The notes under the pieces were generated by a model. The model was given only the letters and a program-made list of their open reading frames with translations. It was not told where the DNA came from and made no database searches. Below are positions 25,175 to 33,542 of a stretch of DNA of 64,000 bases, piece after piece. The DNA lies in contig DATJTW010000038.1 in NCBI GenBank assembly GCA_035502995.1, positions 17,111-81,110 on the forward strand, given 5' to 3'. A program made the translations under genes and the position numbers. Origin of the DNA: CADEED01 sp035502995 (GTDB taxonomy: Bacteria > Pseudomonadota > Gammaproteobacteria > Steroidobacterales > Steroidobacteraceae). The stretch's first letter is position 1, and each line of letters starts with the position of its first letter.

Positions 25175-25952
25175 GCTGTGGACGTCCGAACCCAACACGT
25201 TCTTCCTGAAGCCGCTGATCGCGCTGCACGAGAAACGCGCGGCGTTCACGGCGCGGTGGATGGACACCGACGCGCTGGCGCATTTTTCCGTCGATCATGG
25301 CGGCGAGACCGAGGCGACGCTGCACCTCGAGCGCGAAGGCCCGCTGCTGAACCACGACGGCACGTGGATCTCGGGCAGTTCGTTCATGCTCGAGTATCTC
25401 GCGGAGGTGCTGCCCGGCGAGGACCTGCTGCCGTCGGGCGCGATCGACCGGTACGAGGCGCACGCCTCCGCGCAGTTCCTCGGCGCGCATCTCGGCGCGC
25501 TCGTGCCGATACTGGGCTGCGTGAAGTACCTCGCGCCGCGGCTCGCCGCGCACGACCGCGCGGACCTCGAGCGCAGACTGCTGACGGTGCAGCCGCTCGA
25601 ACGGCGCAATTCGTGGCTGGCGTTGATCGATGGCACGTACACGCCGCAGATCCTCGCGACCGCGCGCGAGCGGCTGAAGCATCCCGTCGCTCGCGTCGAG
25701 AGCAGATTGGCCCGGGCCGAATGGCTCGCCGGGCCGCGTTATTCGATCGCCGACATCGATGCGTTCGCGATGTTGCGCGTGATCCCGGATCTCGCGCCGG
25801 AGCTCGTGAACGCCGCCGCGACGCCACGCCTCTGCGCGTGGCTGGCGCGCATCGAATCGCGCCCGGCCGTCGCGGCGGCGCTGGCGACGACCCGCAGTGG
25901 CAATCCGGCGCAGCACTTCGTGCCGGGCGTGGAGCCGTCGCGGTGGGGTTGA
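25167..25952 (+). CDS. second glutathione S-transferase-like protein
   Basis: 261 residues, weaker GST signature than its neighbour: N-terminus LELWTSEPNTFFLKPLIALHEKR, then WISGSSFMLEYLAEVLPGED, and a C-terminal helical domain with AGPRYSIADIDAFAMLRV. It starts inside the end of the previous GST (8-base overlap, GGAG 7 bases upstream). The parallel arrangement suggests a heterodimer or a duplicated pair with separate substrates; that is inference. Confidence 0.8.
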   Translation: MLELWTSEPNTFFLKPLIALHEKRAAFTARWMDTDALAHFSVDHGGETEATLHLEREGPLLNHDGTWISGSSFMLEYLAEVLPGEDLLPSGAIDRYEAHASAQFLGAHLGALVPILGCVKYLAPRLAAHDRADLERRLLTVQPLERRNSWLALIDGTYTPQILATARERLKHPVARVESRLARAEWLAGPRYSIADIDAFAMLRVIPDLAPELVNAAATPRLCAWLARIESRPAVAAALATTRSGNPAQHFVPGVEPSRWG

Positions 25953-25956
25953 GACG

Positions 25957-26712
25957 GTGACGACGCTGGTCCTGGTTCCCGGGCTGGTGTGCGACGCGGC
26001 GGTGTGGCGGCATTTCGTGACGGCGCTGCACCCGAACGGCGGCGTCGCCGAAGTCGTCATCGCGGATCACCGCGCGCTCGATTCCCTCGGCGCGATGGCG
26101 GACAGGATCCTCGCGGACACGCGCGGCCCGCTGGCGATCGCCGGCCACTCCATGGGCGGACGCGTCGCGCTCGAAGCGTGGCGCCGCGCACCCGGGCGCA
26201 TCACCGGCCTCGCGCTGCTGGACACCGGCACCCATCCACTCGCACCGGGCGACGCCGGCGCCCGCGAAACCGCCGGCCGCCACGAGCTGCTCGACCTCGC
26301 GCGCACACGCGGCATGGCCGCGATGGCCGAACGCTGGGTGCAGGGCATGGTGTGGAAGCCGCGGCTCGGCGACACGGCGTTGATCGACGCCGTCATCGCG
26401 ATGTTCGCGCGCAGCAATGCCGACGTGTTCGCCGCGCAGATCCGCGCGTTGCTGGCGCGGCCCGACGCCGGCGCGTTGCTGCCGGGCATCCGCGTGCCGA
26501 CGCTGGTGCTGTGCGGCGCCGACGACGCCTGGGCGCCCGCCGACCGGCATCGCGAGATGGCCGCGCGCATCCCCGGCGCGACGCTGACGCTGGTGCCCGA
26601 CTGCGGCCACATGTGCACGATGGAACGGCCCGAGGCGGTGACGCGGGCGCTGCTCGACTGGTGCAGCTTGGTCATCCGGCACGCGCCGTCGGACGCGCGC
26701 GCGCAACTCTAG
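25957..26712 (+). CDS. alpha/beta hydrolase
   Basis: 251 residues from GTG 25957 (TTLVLVPGLVCDAAVW), 4 bases after the second GST gene. Nucleophile elbow GHSMGG near residue 64, oxyanion region LVLVPGLV, acid in LVLCGADDAWAP near 180 and catalytic histidine in PDCGHMCTMERPEAV near 208. Small esterase/lactonase-type enzyme without a lid signature I can name. Probably cotranscribed with the two GSTs, so all three may act on one substrate. Confidence 0.85.
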   Translation: MTTLVLVPGLVCDAAVWRHFVTALHPNGGVAEVVIADHRALDSLGAMADRILADTRGPLAIAGHSMGGRVALEAWRRAPGRITGLALLDTGTHPLAPGDAGARETAGRHELLDLARTRGMAAMAERWVQGMVWKPRLGDTALIDAVIAMFARSNADVFAAQIRALLARPDAGALLPGIRVPTLVLCGADDAWAPADRHREMAARIPGATLTLVPDCGHMCTMERPEAVTRALLDWCSLVIRHAPSDARAQL

Positions 26713-26740
26713 CTACCCGCATCGCCGCGTCGCGGCGCCG

Positions 26741-27190
26741 TCAGAACATCGTATTGTCGTTCGCCGACTTCTCCGGCACCGGCTGCACGACGTCCCAGTG
26801 CTCAACCACCTTGCCCTTCTCGAAGCGGAAGATGTCGACAACCGCCATGCCGCGATCGCCGGGCTTCATCGTCACGTGCGAGTGCACGATCGCGTAGTCG
26901 CCGTCCGCGTACGCGTGCTTGATCGTATACGTCCAGCCCGGCAGCTGCTGCAGCGCCTTGCCGAGGACTTCCACCGCCGCCTCCTTGCCGTCGGCGGCGA
27001 TCGGGTTGTGCTGGATGTACTTGTCGCCGACGTAGGTGTCGAACCCTTCCTTCACCTTCTTCTGGTTGAACACCATGTCGAGGAAGGCGATGGCCTTCCG
27101 CGCGTTGGCGGCCTTGCTGATGTGCGCGCCCGCGGGCGCGGCCACCAGGCCGAGGGCGAACAACGTCGAGACGAGGATCGTGTTTTTCAT
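26741..27190 (-). CDS. exported NTF2/SnoaL-like protein
   Basis: 149 residues from ATG 27190 (MKNTILVSTLF). A signal peptide of about 22 residues ends PAGAHIS. The rest is one NTF2-like cone fold typical of SnoaL-type predicted ester cyclases: DKYIQHNPIAADGKEAAVEVLGKAL, DYAIVHSHVTMKPGDRGMAVVDIFRFEKGKVVEHWDVVQPVP. Function unknown; the family includes steroid isomerase-like proteins, polyketide cyclases and binding proteins. Convergent with the alpha/beta hydrolase upstream, divergent from the amidohydrolase at 27334. Confidence 0.85.
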   Translation of the reverse strand: MKNTILVSTLFALGLVAAPAGAHISKAANARKAIAFLDMVFNQKKVKEGFDTYVGDKYIQHNPIAADGKEAAVEVLGKALQQLPGWTYTIKHAYADGDYAIVHSHVTMKPGDRGMAVVDIFRFEKGKVVEHWDVVQPVPEKSANDNTMF

Positions 27191-27333
27191 GGGCTGCTCC
27201 TGCGCGCGGCCCGCGCATCGTAGCCCCGGCGGCGACACCGCGCATTGCACTCTCGGTACAGTCCGCGGCCCCTCGCAGTCGAGCCCGTCGCCGACACGAA
27301 AGCGCCTGATCGCTGCACTTCAACGGGGGTCCC

Positions 27334-28812
27334 ATGCGATATCTCAGCGACGACGATCTGCGCAGCCTGTGTCCTGCCGAATATTCGTCGCTGGGTTCGC
27401 CGATCCCGACGCAGATGATCTCGAACGGCGAATTCACGCCGCTGCCGCAGACCGAGGACCAGCGGCGCGTGGAGCGCGAGATCGAGAAGCTCGCCGACGA
27501 GCTCGCGCCGCGTCACGGCATGAACCGCCGCCAGTTCCTGTCGAGCAGCGCCGGCCTGTCGGCCGCGTTCGTCGCGATGAACAGCGTGTTCGGTCCGCTG
27601 TTCACGGCGTCGCGCGCCGAGGCCGCGACGCCGGGCGCCGCCGAATCGCGCGCCCGCGCCCTCGCCGGCCAGTTCATCTTCGACTGCCAGACGCACTTCG
27701 TGCGCGACGACTACGGCCAGCAAGGCATCACAGGGCTCTCGCAGTTCGCGAAGCAGTTCTGGAACCCGGCGCTCGAGAACGAGAAGTCCATCGACCGCCT
27801 GAAGTTCGCGAACTACGTGAAGGAAATCTTCGTCGACAGCGACACGAAGGTCGCGCTGCTGTCCGGTTCCCCGGTCGACGACGAGTTCAACCTGTTCCTG
27901 AACAACGACCAGATCGCCGCGGCGCGCCGCTCGGTGAACGCGGTGGCGCGCTCGCGCCGCATGCTGGCGCACTCGATCATCCAGCCGATGAGCGACGGCT
28001 GGCTCGACGAGGTCGATCGCTGCATCGAGGTGATCAAGCCCGACAGCTGGAAGGGCTACACCATCGGCGATCCCATCTTCCTGACCAAGAAGGGTTCGAA
28101 CTGGCGGCTCGACGACGAAAAGCGCGTCTATCCGTTCTACGAGAAATGCGTGAAGTCCGGCATCAACACGGTGTGCATCCACAAGGGACTGCTCCCGGCC
28201 GACTACGAGAAGAGCTGGCCCGAGGTGTGGAAACACGCCACGGTGTGGGATCTCGGCAAGGCCGCGAAGGACTGGCCGGGCATCACGTTCATCATCTATC
28301 ACTCCGCGCTGCGGCCGTTCATCGAACTACCGGACCAGTCGCTGAAGCAATTCGAGGAGACGGGGCGCATCGACTGGGTCACCGATCTCGCCGAGATCCC
28401 GCGCAAGTTCGGCGTGAAGAACGTGCACGCCGAGCTCGGCACCTGCTTCGCGAACACCTGCGTCACACATCCGCGCCTCGCGGCGGCGATGGTCGGCACG
28501 TTGATCAAGGGACTGGGAGCGGACAAGGTGGTTTGGGGCACCGACTCCGTCTGGTACGGCTCGCCGCAGTGGCAGATCGAGGCGATGCGCCGGCTCGAGG
28601 TTCCCGAGGACATGCAGAAGAAGCACGGCTTCGCGCCGCTCGGCGCCGCCGACGGTCCGGTCAAGAGCGCAATCTTCGCGGGCAACGCCGCGAAGCACTA
28701 CAAGCTCGATCCGAAGACCGCGATGAACGCGCTCGGCGGCGACGAGCTGAGCGCGATGCGCACGGCCTGGCAAGGCGATCCGTCGAACCTGCGCTACGGC
28801 TACGTCGCGTGA
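27334..28812 (+). CDS. amidohydrolase family protein with internal Tat signal
   Basis: 492 residues, amidohydrolase-2 type metal-dependent TIM barrel. Unusually, a hydrophilic stretch of about 62 residues (YSSLGSPIPTQMISNGEF, QRRVEREIEKLADELA) precedes a twin-arginine signal, MNRRQFLSSSAG with hydrophobic core to SRAEAA near residue 93. Metal-site elements include FIFDCQTHF (QTH instead of HxH) near 116 and WGTDSVWYGSPQW near 409. ATG 27334 has a GGGGGT run upstream; ATG at 27520 directly before RR has none. I recall homologues with the same long lead. The stop overlaps the next gene by 4 bases. Confidence 0.85.
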   Translation: MRYLSDDDLRSLCPAEYSSLGSPIPTQMISNGEFTPLPQTEDQRRVEREIEKLADELAPRHGMNRRQFLSSSAGLSAAFVAMNSVFGPLFTASRAEAATPGAAESRARALAGQFIFDCQTHFVRDDYGQQGITGLSQFAKQFWNPALENEKSIDRLKFANYVKEIFVDSDTKVALLSGSPVDDEFNLFLNNDQIAAARRSVNAVARSRRMLAHSIIQPMSDGWLDEVDRCIEVIKPDSWKGYTIGDPIFLTKKGSNWRLDDEKRVYPFYEKCVKSGINTVCIHKGLLPADYEKSWPEVWKHATVWDLGKAAKDWPGITFIIYHSALRPFIELPDQSLKQFEETGRIDWVTDLAEIPRKFGVKNVHAELGTCFANTCVTHPRLAAAMVGTLIKGLGADKVVWGTDSVWYGSPQWQIEAMRRLEVPEDMQKKHGFAPLGAADGPVKSAIFAGNAAKHYKLDPKTAMNALGGDELSAMRTAWQGDPSNLRYGYVA

Positions 28813-29657
28813 CGGCGCCGGAGCTGCTGGCGTCGTACTGGACGATCTGCGGCGCGGCCGAGCCGCACAGCGACCACGAGTTCAGCCCGTTCTCGCTGCG
28901 CGACCGGGCAGCGTCGGCGGCCCGCGCCGGATTCAAGGGCCTGGGGCTGTGGCATGCGGATGTGGCCTGGCTGCGCGAGCGGCATTCGCTCCACGAGATG
29001 CGCGGGATCCTCCAGGACCACTGGATCGTGCACCTCGAGCTCGAGTTCCTGACCGACTGGTTCGTCGACGGCGAGAAACGCCGCGCGTCTGATGTCACGC
29101 GCCGATTGCTGCTGGAGAGCGCCGCGGCCCTGGGTGCGCGGCACATCAAGGTGGGCGACTTCTTCAAGACGCCGGTGCCCATGGCGCGGCTCGTGGAGGA
29201 GTTCGCGAAGCTGTGCCGCGAGGCGCGCGAACACGGCACGCGCATCGTGTTCGAGTTCATGCCGTTCTCGCGCATCGAGAGTCTCGACGATGCGCGCGCG
29301 CTGGTCACCGGCGCCGCGCAGCCGAACGGCGGCATCTGCGTCGATCTCTGGCACGTCGTGAAGCTCGGCATTCCGTATGCGCAGATGGCGGCGTTCCCGA
29401 AGGAATACCTGCTGTCGATCGAGCTGAACGACGGTTGGCTGCAGGCGCCGCCGGGGATGGACCTCGTCACCGAGACCACCTGCCACCGCGCGTTCTGCGG
29501 CGAAGGCCAGTTCGACGTGCGCGGCTTCGTCGCGACGATGCGAGCTGCCGGCTACGACGGACCCTGGGGCATCGAGGTGCTGAACCAGGCCGCGCGCGGC
29601 TGGGCCCTGGACGAGCTGACGTCGCGCGCCTTCCGCACCACCAACGCGATGTTCTGA
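28809..29657 (+). CDS. sugar phosphate isomerase/epimerase-like TIM barrel
   Basis: 282 residues from GTG 28809, overlapping the amidohydrolase stop (GTGA). AP endonuclease-2-like xylose isomerase fold: FKGLGLWHADVAWLRER near residue 40, IKVGDFFKTPVPMARLVEEF near 114, RIVFEFMPFSRIESLDDA near 145, GICVDLWHVVKLGIPY near 172 and GPWGIEVLNQAARGW near 253. The Glu, Asp-His and Glu metal ligands typical of the fold are visible. Translational coupling to the Tat amidohydrolase suggests a shared pathway that I cannot name. Confidence 0.85.
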   Translation: MTAPELLASYWTICGAAEPHSDHEFSPFSLRDRAASAARAGFKGLGLWHADVAWLRERHSLHEMRGILQDHWIVHLELEFLTDWFVDGEKRRASDVTRRLLLESAAALGARHIKVGDFFKTPVPMARLVEEFAKLCREAREHGTRIVFEFMPFSRIESLDDARALVTGAAQPNGGICVDLWHVVKLGIPYAQMAAFPKEYLLSIELNDGWLQAPPGMDLVTETTCHRAFCGEGQFDVRGFVATMRAAGYDGPWGIEVLNQAARGWALDELTSRAFRTTNAMF

Positions 29658-29707
29658 CACATCTCCGCGTGCAGGCGCCGGCGCGTCCGCGTATCGTCGC
29701 GCGTTTC

Positions 29708-30421
29708 ATGTCGACCCTGCTCCTCATCCACGGCGCCTGGCACGGCGCCTGGTGCTGGTACAAGCTGACGCCGCGCCTCGAAGCCGGCGGCCGGCGCGTG
29801 CTCGCCCCCGACCTGCCGTCGATGGGCGCGGATACGACGCCGCCCGCCGTCATCACGCTCGACTACTGGGCCCGGTTCGTCGCGGACCTCGCCGAACGCG
29901 AGGCCGAGCCCGTGACGCTGGTGGCGCACAGCCGCGGCGGGGTGATCGCCAGCCGCGCGGCGGAGCTCGTGCCCGACCGCATCCGCCGGATCGTCTACGT
30001 CGCGGCCTATCTACTGCCGGCGCGCGGCACCGTCGCCACCGAGGCGCGTCGCGACAGCCATTCGCTGATCCCTGCCAACATGTTGCCGGCGGCGAGCGGC
30101 GTCACGTGCACGGTTCGCGCCGGCGTGGTCCGCGAAGCGTTCTACGGCCGCTGCCCGGACGAGGACGCCGGGTTCGCGTGCGAGCGCCTGTCGCCCGAGC
30201 CGCTGAAACCGCTGGTGACGCCGCTGGAGATCACGCCGGAACGCTTCGGCCGCGTGCCACGCGCCTATGTCGAAACGCGCTTCGACCGCGTCATCTCGCT
30301 CGCCGAGCAGCGGCGCATGCAGGCCGCGCTGCCGTGCGACCCGGTGTTCGCACTCGACGCCGACCACTCGCCGTTCCTCTCTCAGCCGGACGAACTGGCG
30401 CGGATGTTGATCTCGATCTGA
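29708..30421 (+). CDS. alpha/beta hydrolase (salicylate esterase / hydroxynitrile lyase type)
   Basis: 237 residues from ATG 29708. LLLIHGAWHGAWCWYKLTPRLEAGG at the start, nucleophile elbow AHSRGGVIAS near residue 80, and catalytic histidine in ALDADHSPFLSQPDELARML near the end. This HGAWHGAWCW plus DHSPFLSQP pattern is typical of the short plant-like esterase group. It lies 50 bases after the TIM-barrel gene. Its last 40 bases overlap, tail to tail, the end of the VOC gene on the other strand. Confidence 0.87.
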   Translation: MSTLLLIHGAWHGAWCWYKLTPRLEAGGRRVLAPDLPSMGADTTPPAVITLDYWARFVADLAEREAEPVTLVAHSRGGVIASRAAELVPDRIRRIVYVAAYLLPARGTVATEARRDSHSLIPANMLPAASGVTCTVRAGVVREAFYGRCPDEDAGFACERLSPEPLKPLVTPLEITPERFGRVPRAYVETRFDRVISLAEQRRMQAALPCDPVFALDADHSPFLSQPDELARMLISI

Positions 30422-30792
30422 ATCCCGTCGGGATCGTGCACGAACAGCTGGCGCAGCGGCCGGCCGGGCACGACCGAGGCGCGGTACTTCACGCCGTGCG
30501 CGTCGAAGCTCGCGACCAGCTCGTCCCAGTTGTCCGCCGCGAAGGCGATGTGATCGACGCTGCCGCTGCCGTGGCGTTCGGCGACGACGTCCTTCAGGCG
30601 CCCGGTCGATTCGTAGCTCGCCTGGCCGGCGACGTGCACCACCGCGATGTCACCGACGTAGATCCACAACCCGTCGAAGTCGAACGGCGGCCGCGGGCCC
30701 GTGCGCAGGCCGAGCACGTCGCAATAGAAGTGGCGCGTCTTCTCGAGATCTTTCGACAGCACCATGTAGTGCTGCATCTGGGTGATGGGCAT
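30382..30792 (-). CDS. VOC-family (glyoxalase/dioxygenase fold) protein
   Basis: 136 residues, single vicinal-oxygen-chelate module pair: QMQHYMVLSKDLEKTRHFYCDVLGL at the start, GSVDHIAFAADNWDEL near 80 and FVHDPDGIQIEINI near the C-terminus. The His, His and Glu metal ligands in these blocks are present. Substrate unknown; position between aromatic-type genes suggests dioxygenase or isomerase work but that is speculation. A REP-like palindrome starts 8 bases upstream of its ATG and no Shine-Dalgarno is apparent. Confidence 0.85.
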   Translation of the reverse strand: MPITQMQHYMVLSKDLEKTRHFYCDVLGLRTGPRPPFDFDGLWIYVGDIAVVHVAGQASYESTGRLKDVVAERHGSGSVDHIAFAADNWDELVASFDAHGVKYRASVVPGRPLRQLFVHDPDGIQIEINIRASSSG

Positions 30793-30800
30793 GGAAGGTC

Positions 30801-30884
30801 GGTGCCGGGTGGGGGATATGGGGAGTTATTGCGCCATGCGCGCGCCAACTTGGCAACAACTCCCCATATCCCCCACCCGGCACC
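30801..30884. repeat. REPIN-like inverted repeat, two 27-nt arms
   Basis: A 27-base arm at 30801-30827 (begins GGTGCCGGGTGGGGGA) is perfectly reverse-complementary to 30858-30884, separated by 30 bases, giving a very stable cruciform or hairpin. The same 27-mer with one substitution recurs at 47631-47657. This fits a REP doublet (REPIN) in the gap between the VOC gene and the MetE-like gene. No T-tract follows, so it is not a canonical terminator. Confidence 0.8.
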
Positions 30885-30887
30885 AAC

Positions 30888-31988
30888 CTATCCCCACACC
30901 TCGCGCGCGATATCCACGACCAGCCGCAGCTTCGCCGTCTGCTGGCTCATCTGGATGTCGTTGCCGTGGTAGCTGCTCGAGAAGCCGCACTGCGGCGACA
31001 GCGCCAGCTGCTCAAGCGGCACGTACTTCGCCGCCTCGTCGATGCGCCGCTTGATCGCATCCTTCGCTTCCAGCGCGCCGAGCTTGGTCGTGATCAACCC
31101 CAGCACGACCACCTTGCCCTTCGGCAGGAAGCGCAACGGACGGAAGTCGCCGCTGCGCTCGTCGTCGTACTCGAGGAAATAGGCGTCGACTTTCATCTCC
31201 GACAGCAATGCCTCGGCCACGGGTTCGTACCCGCCCTCCGCCGCATGCGCGCTCTTGAAGTTGCCGCGGCACAGGTGCACCGCCAGCGTCATGCCCTCCG
31301 GCTTCTGCGCCACCACGCGGTTGATGAAGTTCGCGTAGCGATGCGGCAGCTCGTTCGGATCGTCGCCGCGCGCGCGCGCCGCCTCGCGCATCTTCATGTC
31401 GCAGAGATAGGCGAGGTTCGTGTCGTCCATCTGCACGTAGCGGCAACCGGCCGCGGCCAGCGAGCGCAGCTCGTCGCCGTACGCCCGGGCGACGTCGTCG
31501 TAGAACGCTTCGAGATCCGGGTAGTCCTTCTGGCTGATGCCGGCACGGCCGCCGCGGAAATGCAGCATCGTCGGCGACGGGATCGTCACCTTCGGCGTGC
31601 GCCCCGTCTTCGACTTGAGGAACTCGAAGTCCGCGCGCTGGATGTCGCGCGAATGGCGCACCTTGCCCGTCACGCGCATCACCGGCGGCGCGAGCTCCTC
31701 GCTGCCGTCGGCCTTCACCACGATCTTCGGATCGTCCGACTGCACGCCGTCGAGCTGCTTGAGGAAATCGATGTGGAAGTACGTGCGGCGGAATTCGCCG
31801 TCGGTGATCGCCTGCAGGCCCACCTCTTCCTGCATGCGGATGACTTCCTCGATCGCCTTGTCCTCCACGGCGCGCAGCTGGGCCGCGTCTATCTGCTTGC
31901 GGGCGAACTGCTCACGGGCATCGAGCAGGTACTTGGGACGGAGGAAACTGCCGACATGATCTCCACGGGCGGGGATGACCGGATTCAT
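30888..31988 (-). CDS. cobalamin-independent methionine synthase C-terminal-like protein
   Basis: 366 residues resembling the catalytic C-terminal barrel of MetE (YxjG/YxjH type) without the N-terminal half. Landmarks: RGDHVGSFLRPKYLLDARE at residue 7, ITDGEFRRTYFHIDFL near 60, YVQMDDTNLAYLCD near 185, LAVHLCRGNFKS near 235, and SPQCGFSSSYHGN near the end, carrying the zinc His/Cys ligands. AGGAG precedes ATG 31988. Such short paralogues often act as methyltransferases outside methionine synthesis; here they neighbour aromatic genes, so O-demethylation-linked transfer is possible but unproven. Its stop is 3 bases beyond the REPIN. Confidence 0.87.
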   Translation of the reverse strand: MNPVIPARGDHVGSFLRPKYLLDAREQFARKQIDAAQLRAVEDKAIEEVIRMQEEVGLQAITDGEFRRTYFHIDFLKQLDGVQSDDPKIVVKADGSEELAPPVMRVTGKVRHSRDIQRADFEFLKSKTGRTPKVTIPSPTMLHFRGGRAGISQKDYPDLEAFYDDVARAYGDELRSLAAAGCRYVQMDDTNLAYLCDMKMREAARARGDDPNELPHRYANFINRVVAQKPEGMTLAVHLCRGNFKSAHAAEGGYEPVAEALLSEMKVDAYFLEYDDERSGDFRPLRFLPKGKVVVLGLITTKLGALEAKDAIKRRIDEAAKYVPLEQLALSPQCGFSSSYHGNDIQMSQQTAKLRLVVDIAREVWG

Positions 31989-32195
31989 CGAGACTCCTGT
32001 AATCAATGGCTTGTGTGTCCCCGCACGAATCATCAGACATTTTTGAAAGGGCCACGACGCAATCTGCGGACATGCGCGCACAGCGACTCGACTTCCCGCG
32101 CAGTTCGATGCGCGCGGCAGCGAAATCGCTCGCGCCACGTTCGCGGCCGGACACGATGCTATTCTCGCGACGCGTCGAAGGGGGACGTCACGACC

Positions 32196-33542
32196 ATGTC
32201 GAATCAAGATCCGCGCAGCCTGCTCGCCACGGCGCCGATGAGCGGCCTGCAGATTTCCGTCTGCCTCATCACCGCCATCCTCAACGCACTCGACGGCTTC
32301 GACCTGCTCGCGATCAGCTTTGCGACGCCGGGCATCATGAAGGAGTTCCACATCGACCCGTCCGTCGGGCTCGGCGTGGTGCTGTCGATGGACCTGTGGG
32401 GCATGGCCGTCGGCTCGTTCCTGCTGGGCGGCGTCGCGGATTACATCGGGCGGCGGCGCGCGATCCTCGCGTTCCTGGTGGTGATGGCGGTCGGCATGTA
32501 CTTCTGCTCGCACGCGCGCGACCTCGACGACCTGCGGCTGTGGCGCTTCCTGACGGGACTCGGCATCGGCGGCATGCTCGCCGCGATCAACGCGACGGCG
32601 GCGGAATTCTCCAACGACGGCACGCGCAAGTTCTGGGTGGGGCTTATGACGATCGGGTATCCGCTCGGCAACATCCTCGCGGCACTGATCATCGCGCCGC
32701 TGCTCAAGACGCACGACTGGCGCATCGTGTTCGAGCTCGGCGCGGCGGCGACGGCGGCGATGTTCCCGGTGGTGTGGTTCTGCGTGCCGGAGTCGGTGTC
32801 GTGGCTTTGCCGGCGTCAGCCGGCGAATGCGCTGGCGCGCATCAACGCGACGTTGCAGCGCATGGGGCACGCTGCGATCCAATCGCTGCCGACGGTCGGG
32901 GTCGGCGCGGGCAAGGCGCCGCTGGCGGACGTGTTCCGCGGCCGGTTCCTCGCACTCACGCTGCTGCTCGTGCTGGCGTACTTCGCGCACATCACGTCGT
33001 TCTATTACATCCTGAAGTGGGTGGCGCCGATCGTGTTCAAGATGGGCCACGCGCCGCCGGTGGTCGCGGACGTGTTGTTCTGGGCGAGCGTCGGCGGCGC
33101 CGTGGGTGGCGGTGTCCTCGGATTGCTGTCGCTGCGCCTGAACCTCATCCGGCTGACGGTGACGGTGCTGCTGCTCGGGATGGTGTCGATCAGCATCTTC
33201 GGCATGGGCCAGGACAGCCTCGTCGGGCTGAAGTCGATCGTCGCGATCTGCGGGTTCTTCACGAACGCGGGCATCGTGGGGTTGTACACGCTGCTGGCGC
33301 TGGCGTATCCGACGCATCTGCGCGCGACGGGGACCGGCGTCGTGATCGGTGCGGGACGCGGCGGCGCGGCGCTGGCGCCGATATTGGCGGGCTATCTATT
33401 CCAGCAGGGGTTCACGTTGCAGAGCGTGTCGGTGCTGATGGGATGCGGATCGCTGCTGGGAGCGGTGGCGCTGTTGTTCGTGAAGATCCAGAACACGTCG
33501 GAAGCGGCGGCGCCGGCCGCTATCCCAGCTTCAAAGCCTTGA
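32196..33542 (+). CDS. MFS transporter, aromatic acid:H+ symporter (AAHS) type
   Basis: 448 residues, 12 predicted transmembrane helices. The AAHS signature LDGFDLLAISFATPGI sits in helix 1 and GGVADYIGRRRAI between helices 2 and 3. LTGLGIGGMLAAINATAAEF and ALAYPTHLRATGTGVVIGAGRGGAALAPILAG match the benzoate/4-hydroxybenzoate transporter group. Start ATG 32196. Divergent from the MetE-like gene (207-base gap) and convergent with the amidohydrolase, overlapping its end by 23 bases. Likely imports an aromatic acid; which one is unknown. Confidence 0.9.
   Translation: MSNQDPRSLLATAPMSGLQISVCLITAILNALDGFDLLAISFATPGIMKEFHIDPSVGLGVVLSMDLWGMAVGSFLLGGVADYIGRRRAILAFLVVMAVGMYFCSHARDLDDLRLWRFLTGLGIGGMLAAINATAAEFSNDGTRKFWVGLMTIGYPLGNILAALIIAPLLKTHDWRIVFELGAAATAAMFPVVWFCVPESVSWLCRRQPANALARINATLQRMGHAAIQSLPTVGVGAGKAPLADVFRGRFLALTLLLVLAYFAHITSFYYILKWVAPIVFKMGHAPPVVADVLFWASVGGAVGGGVLGLLSLRLNLIRLTVTVLLLGMVSISIFGMGQDSLVGLKSIVAICGFFTNAGIVGLYTLLALAYPTHLRATGTGVVIGAGRGGAALAPILAGYLFQQGFTLQSVSVLMGCGSLLGAVALLFVKIQNTSEAAAPAAIPASKP

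Noticed and set aside
31989..33317. N-terminal extension of the MetE-like frame
   Set aside because: The extension is antisense to the aromatic-acid transporter; ATG 31988 has AGGAG and matches the family start.
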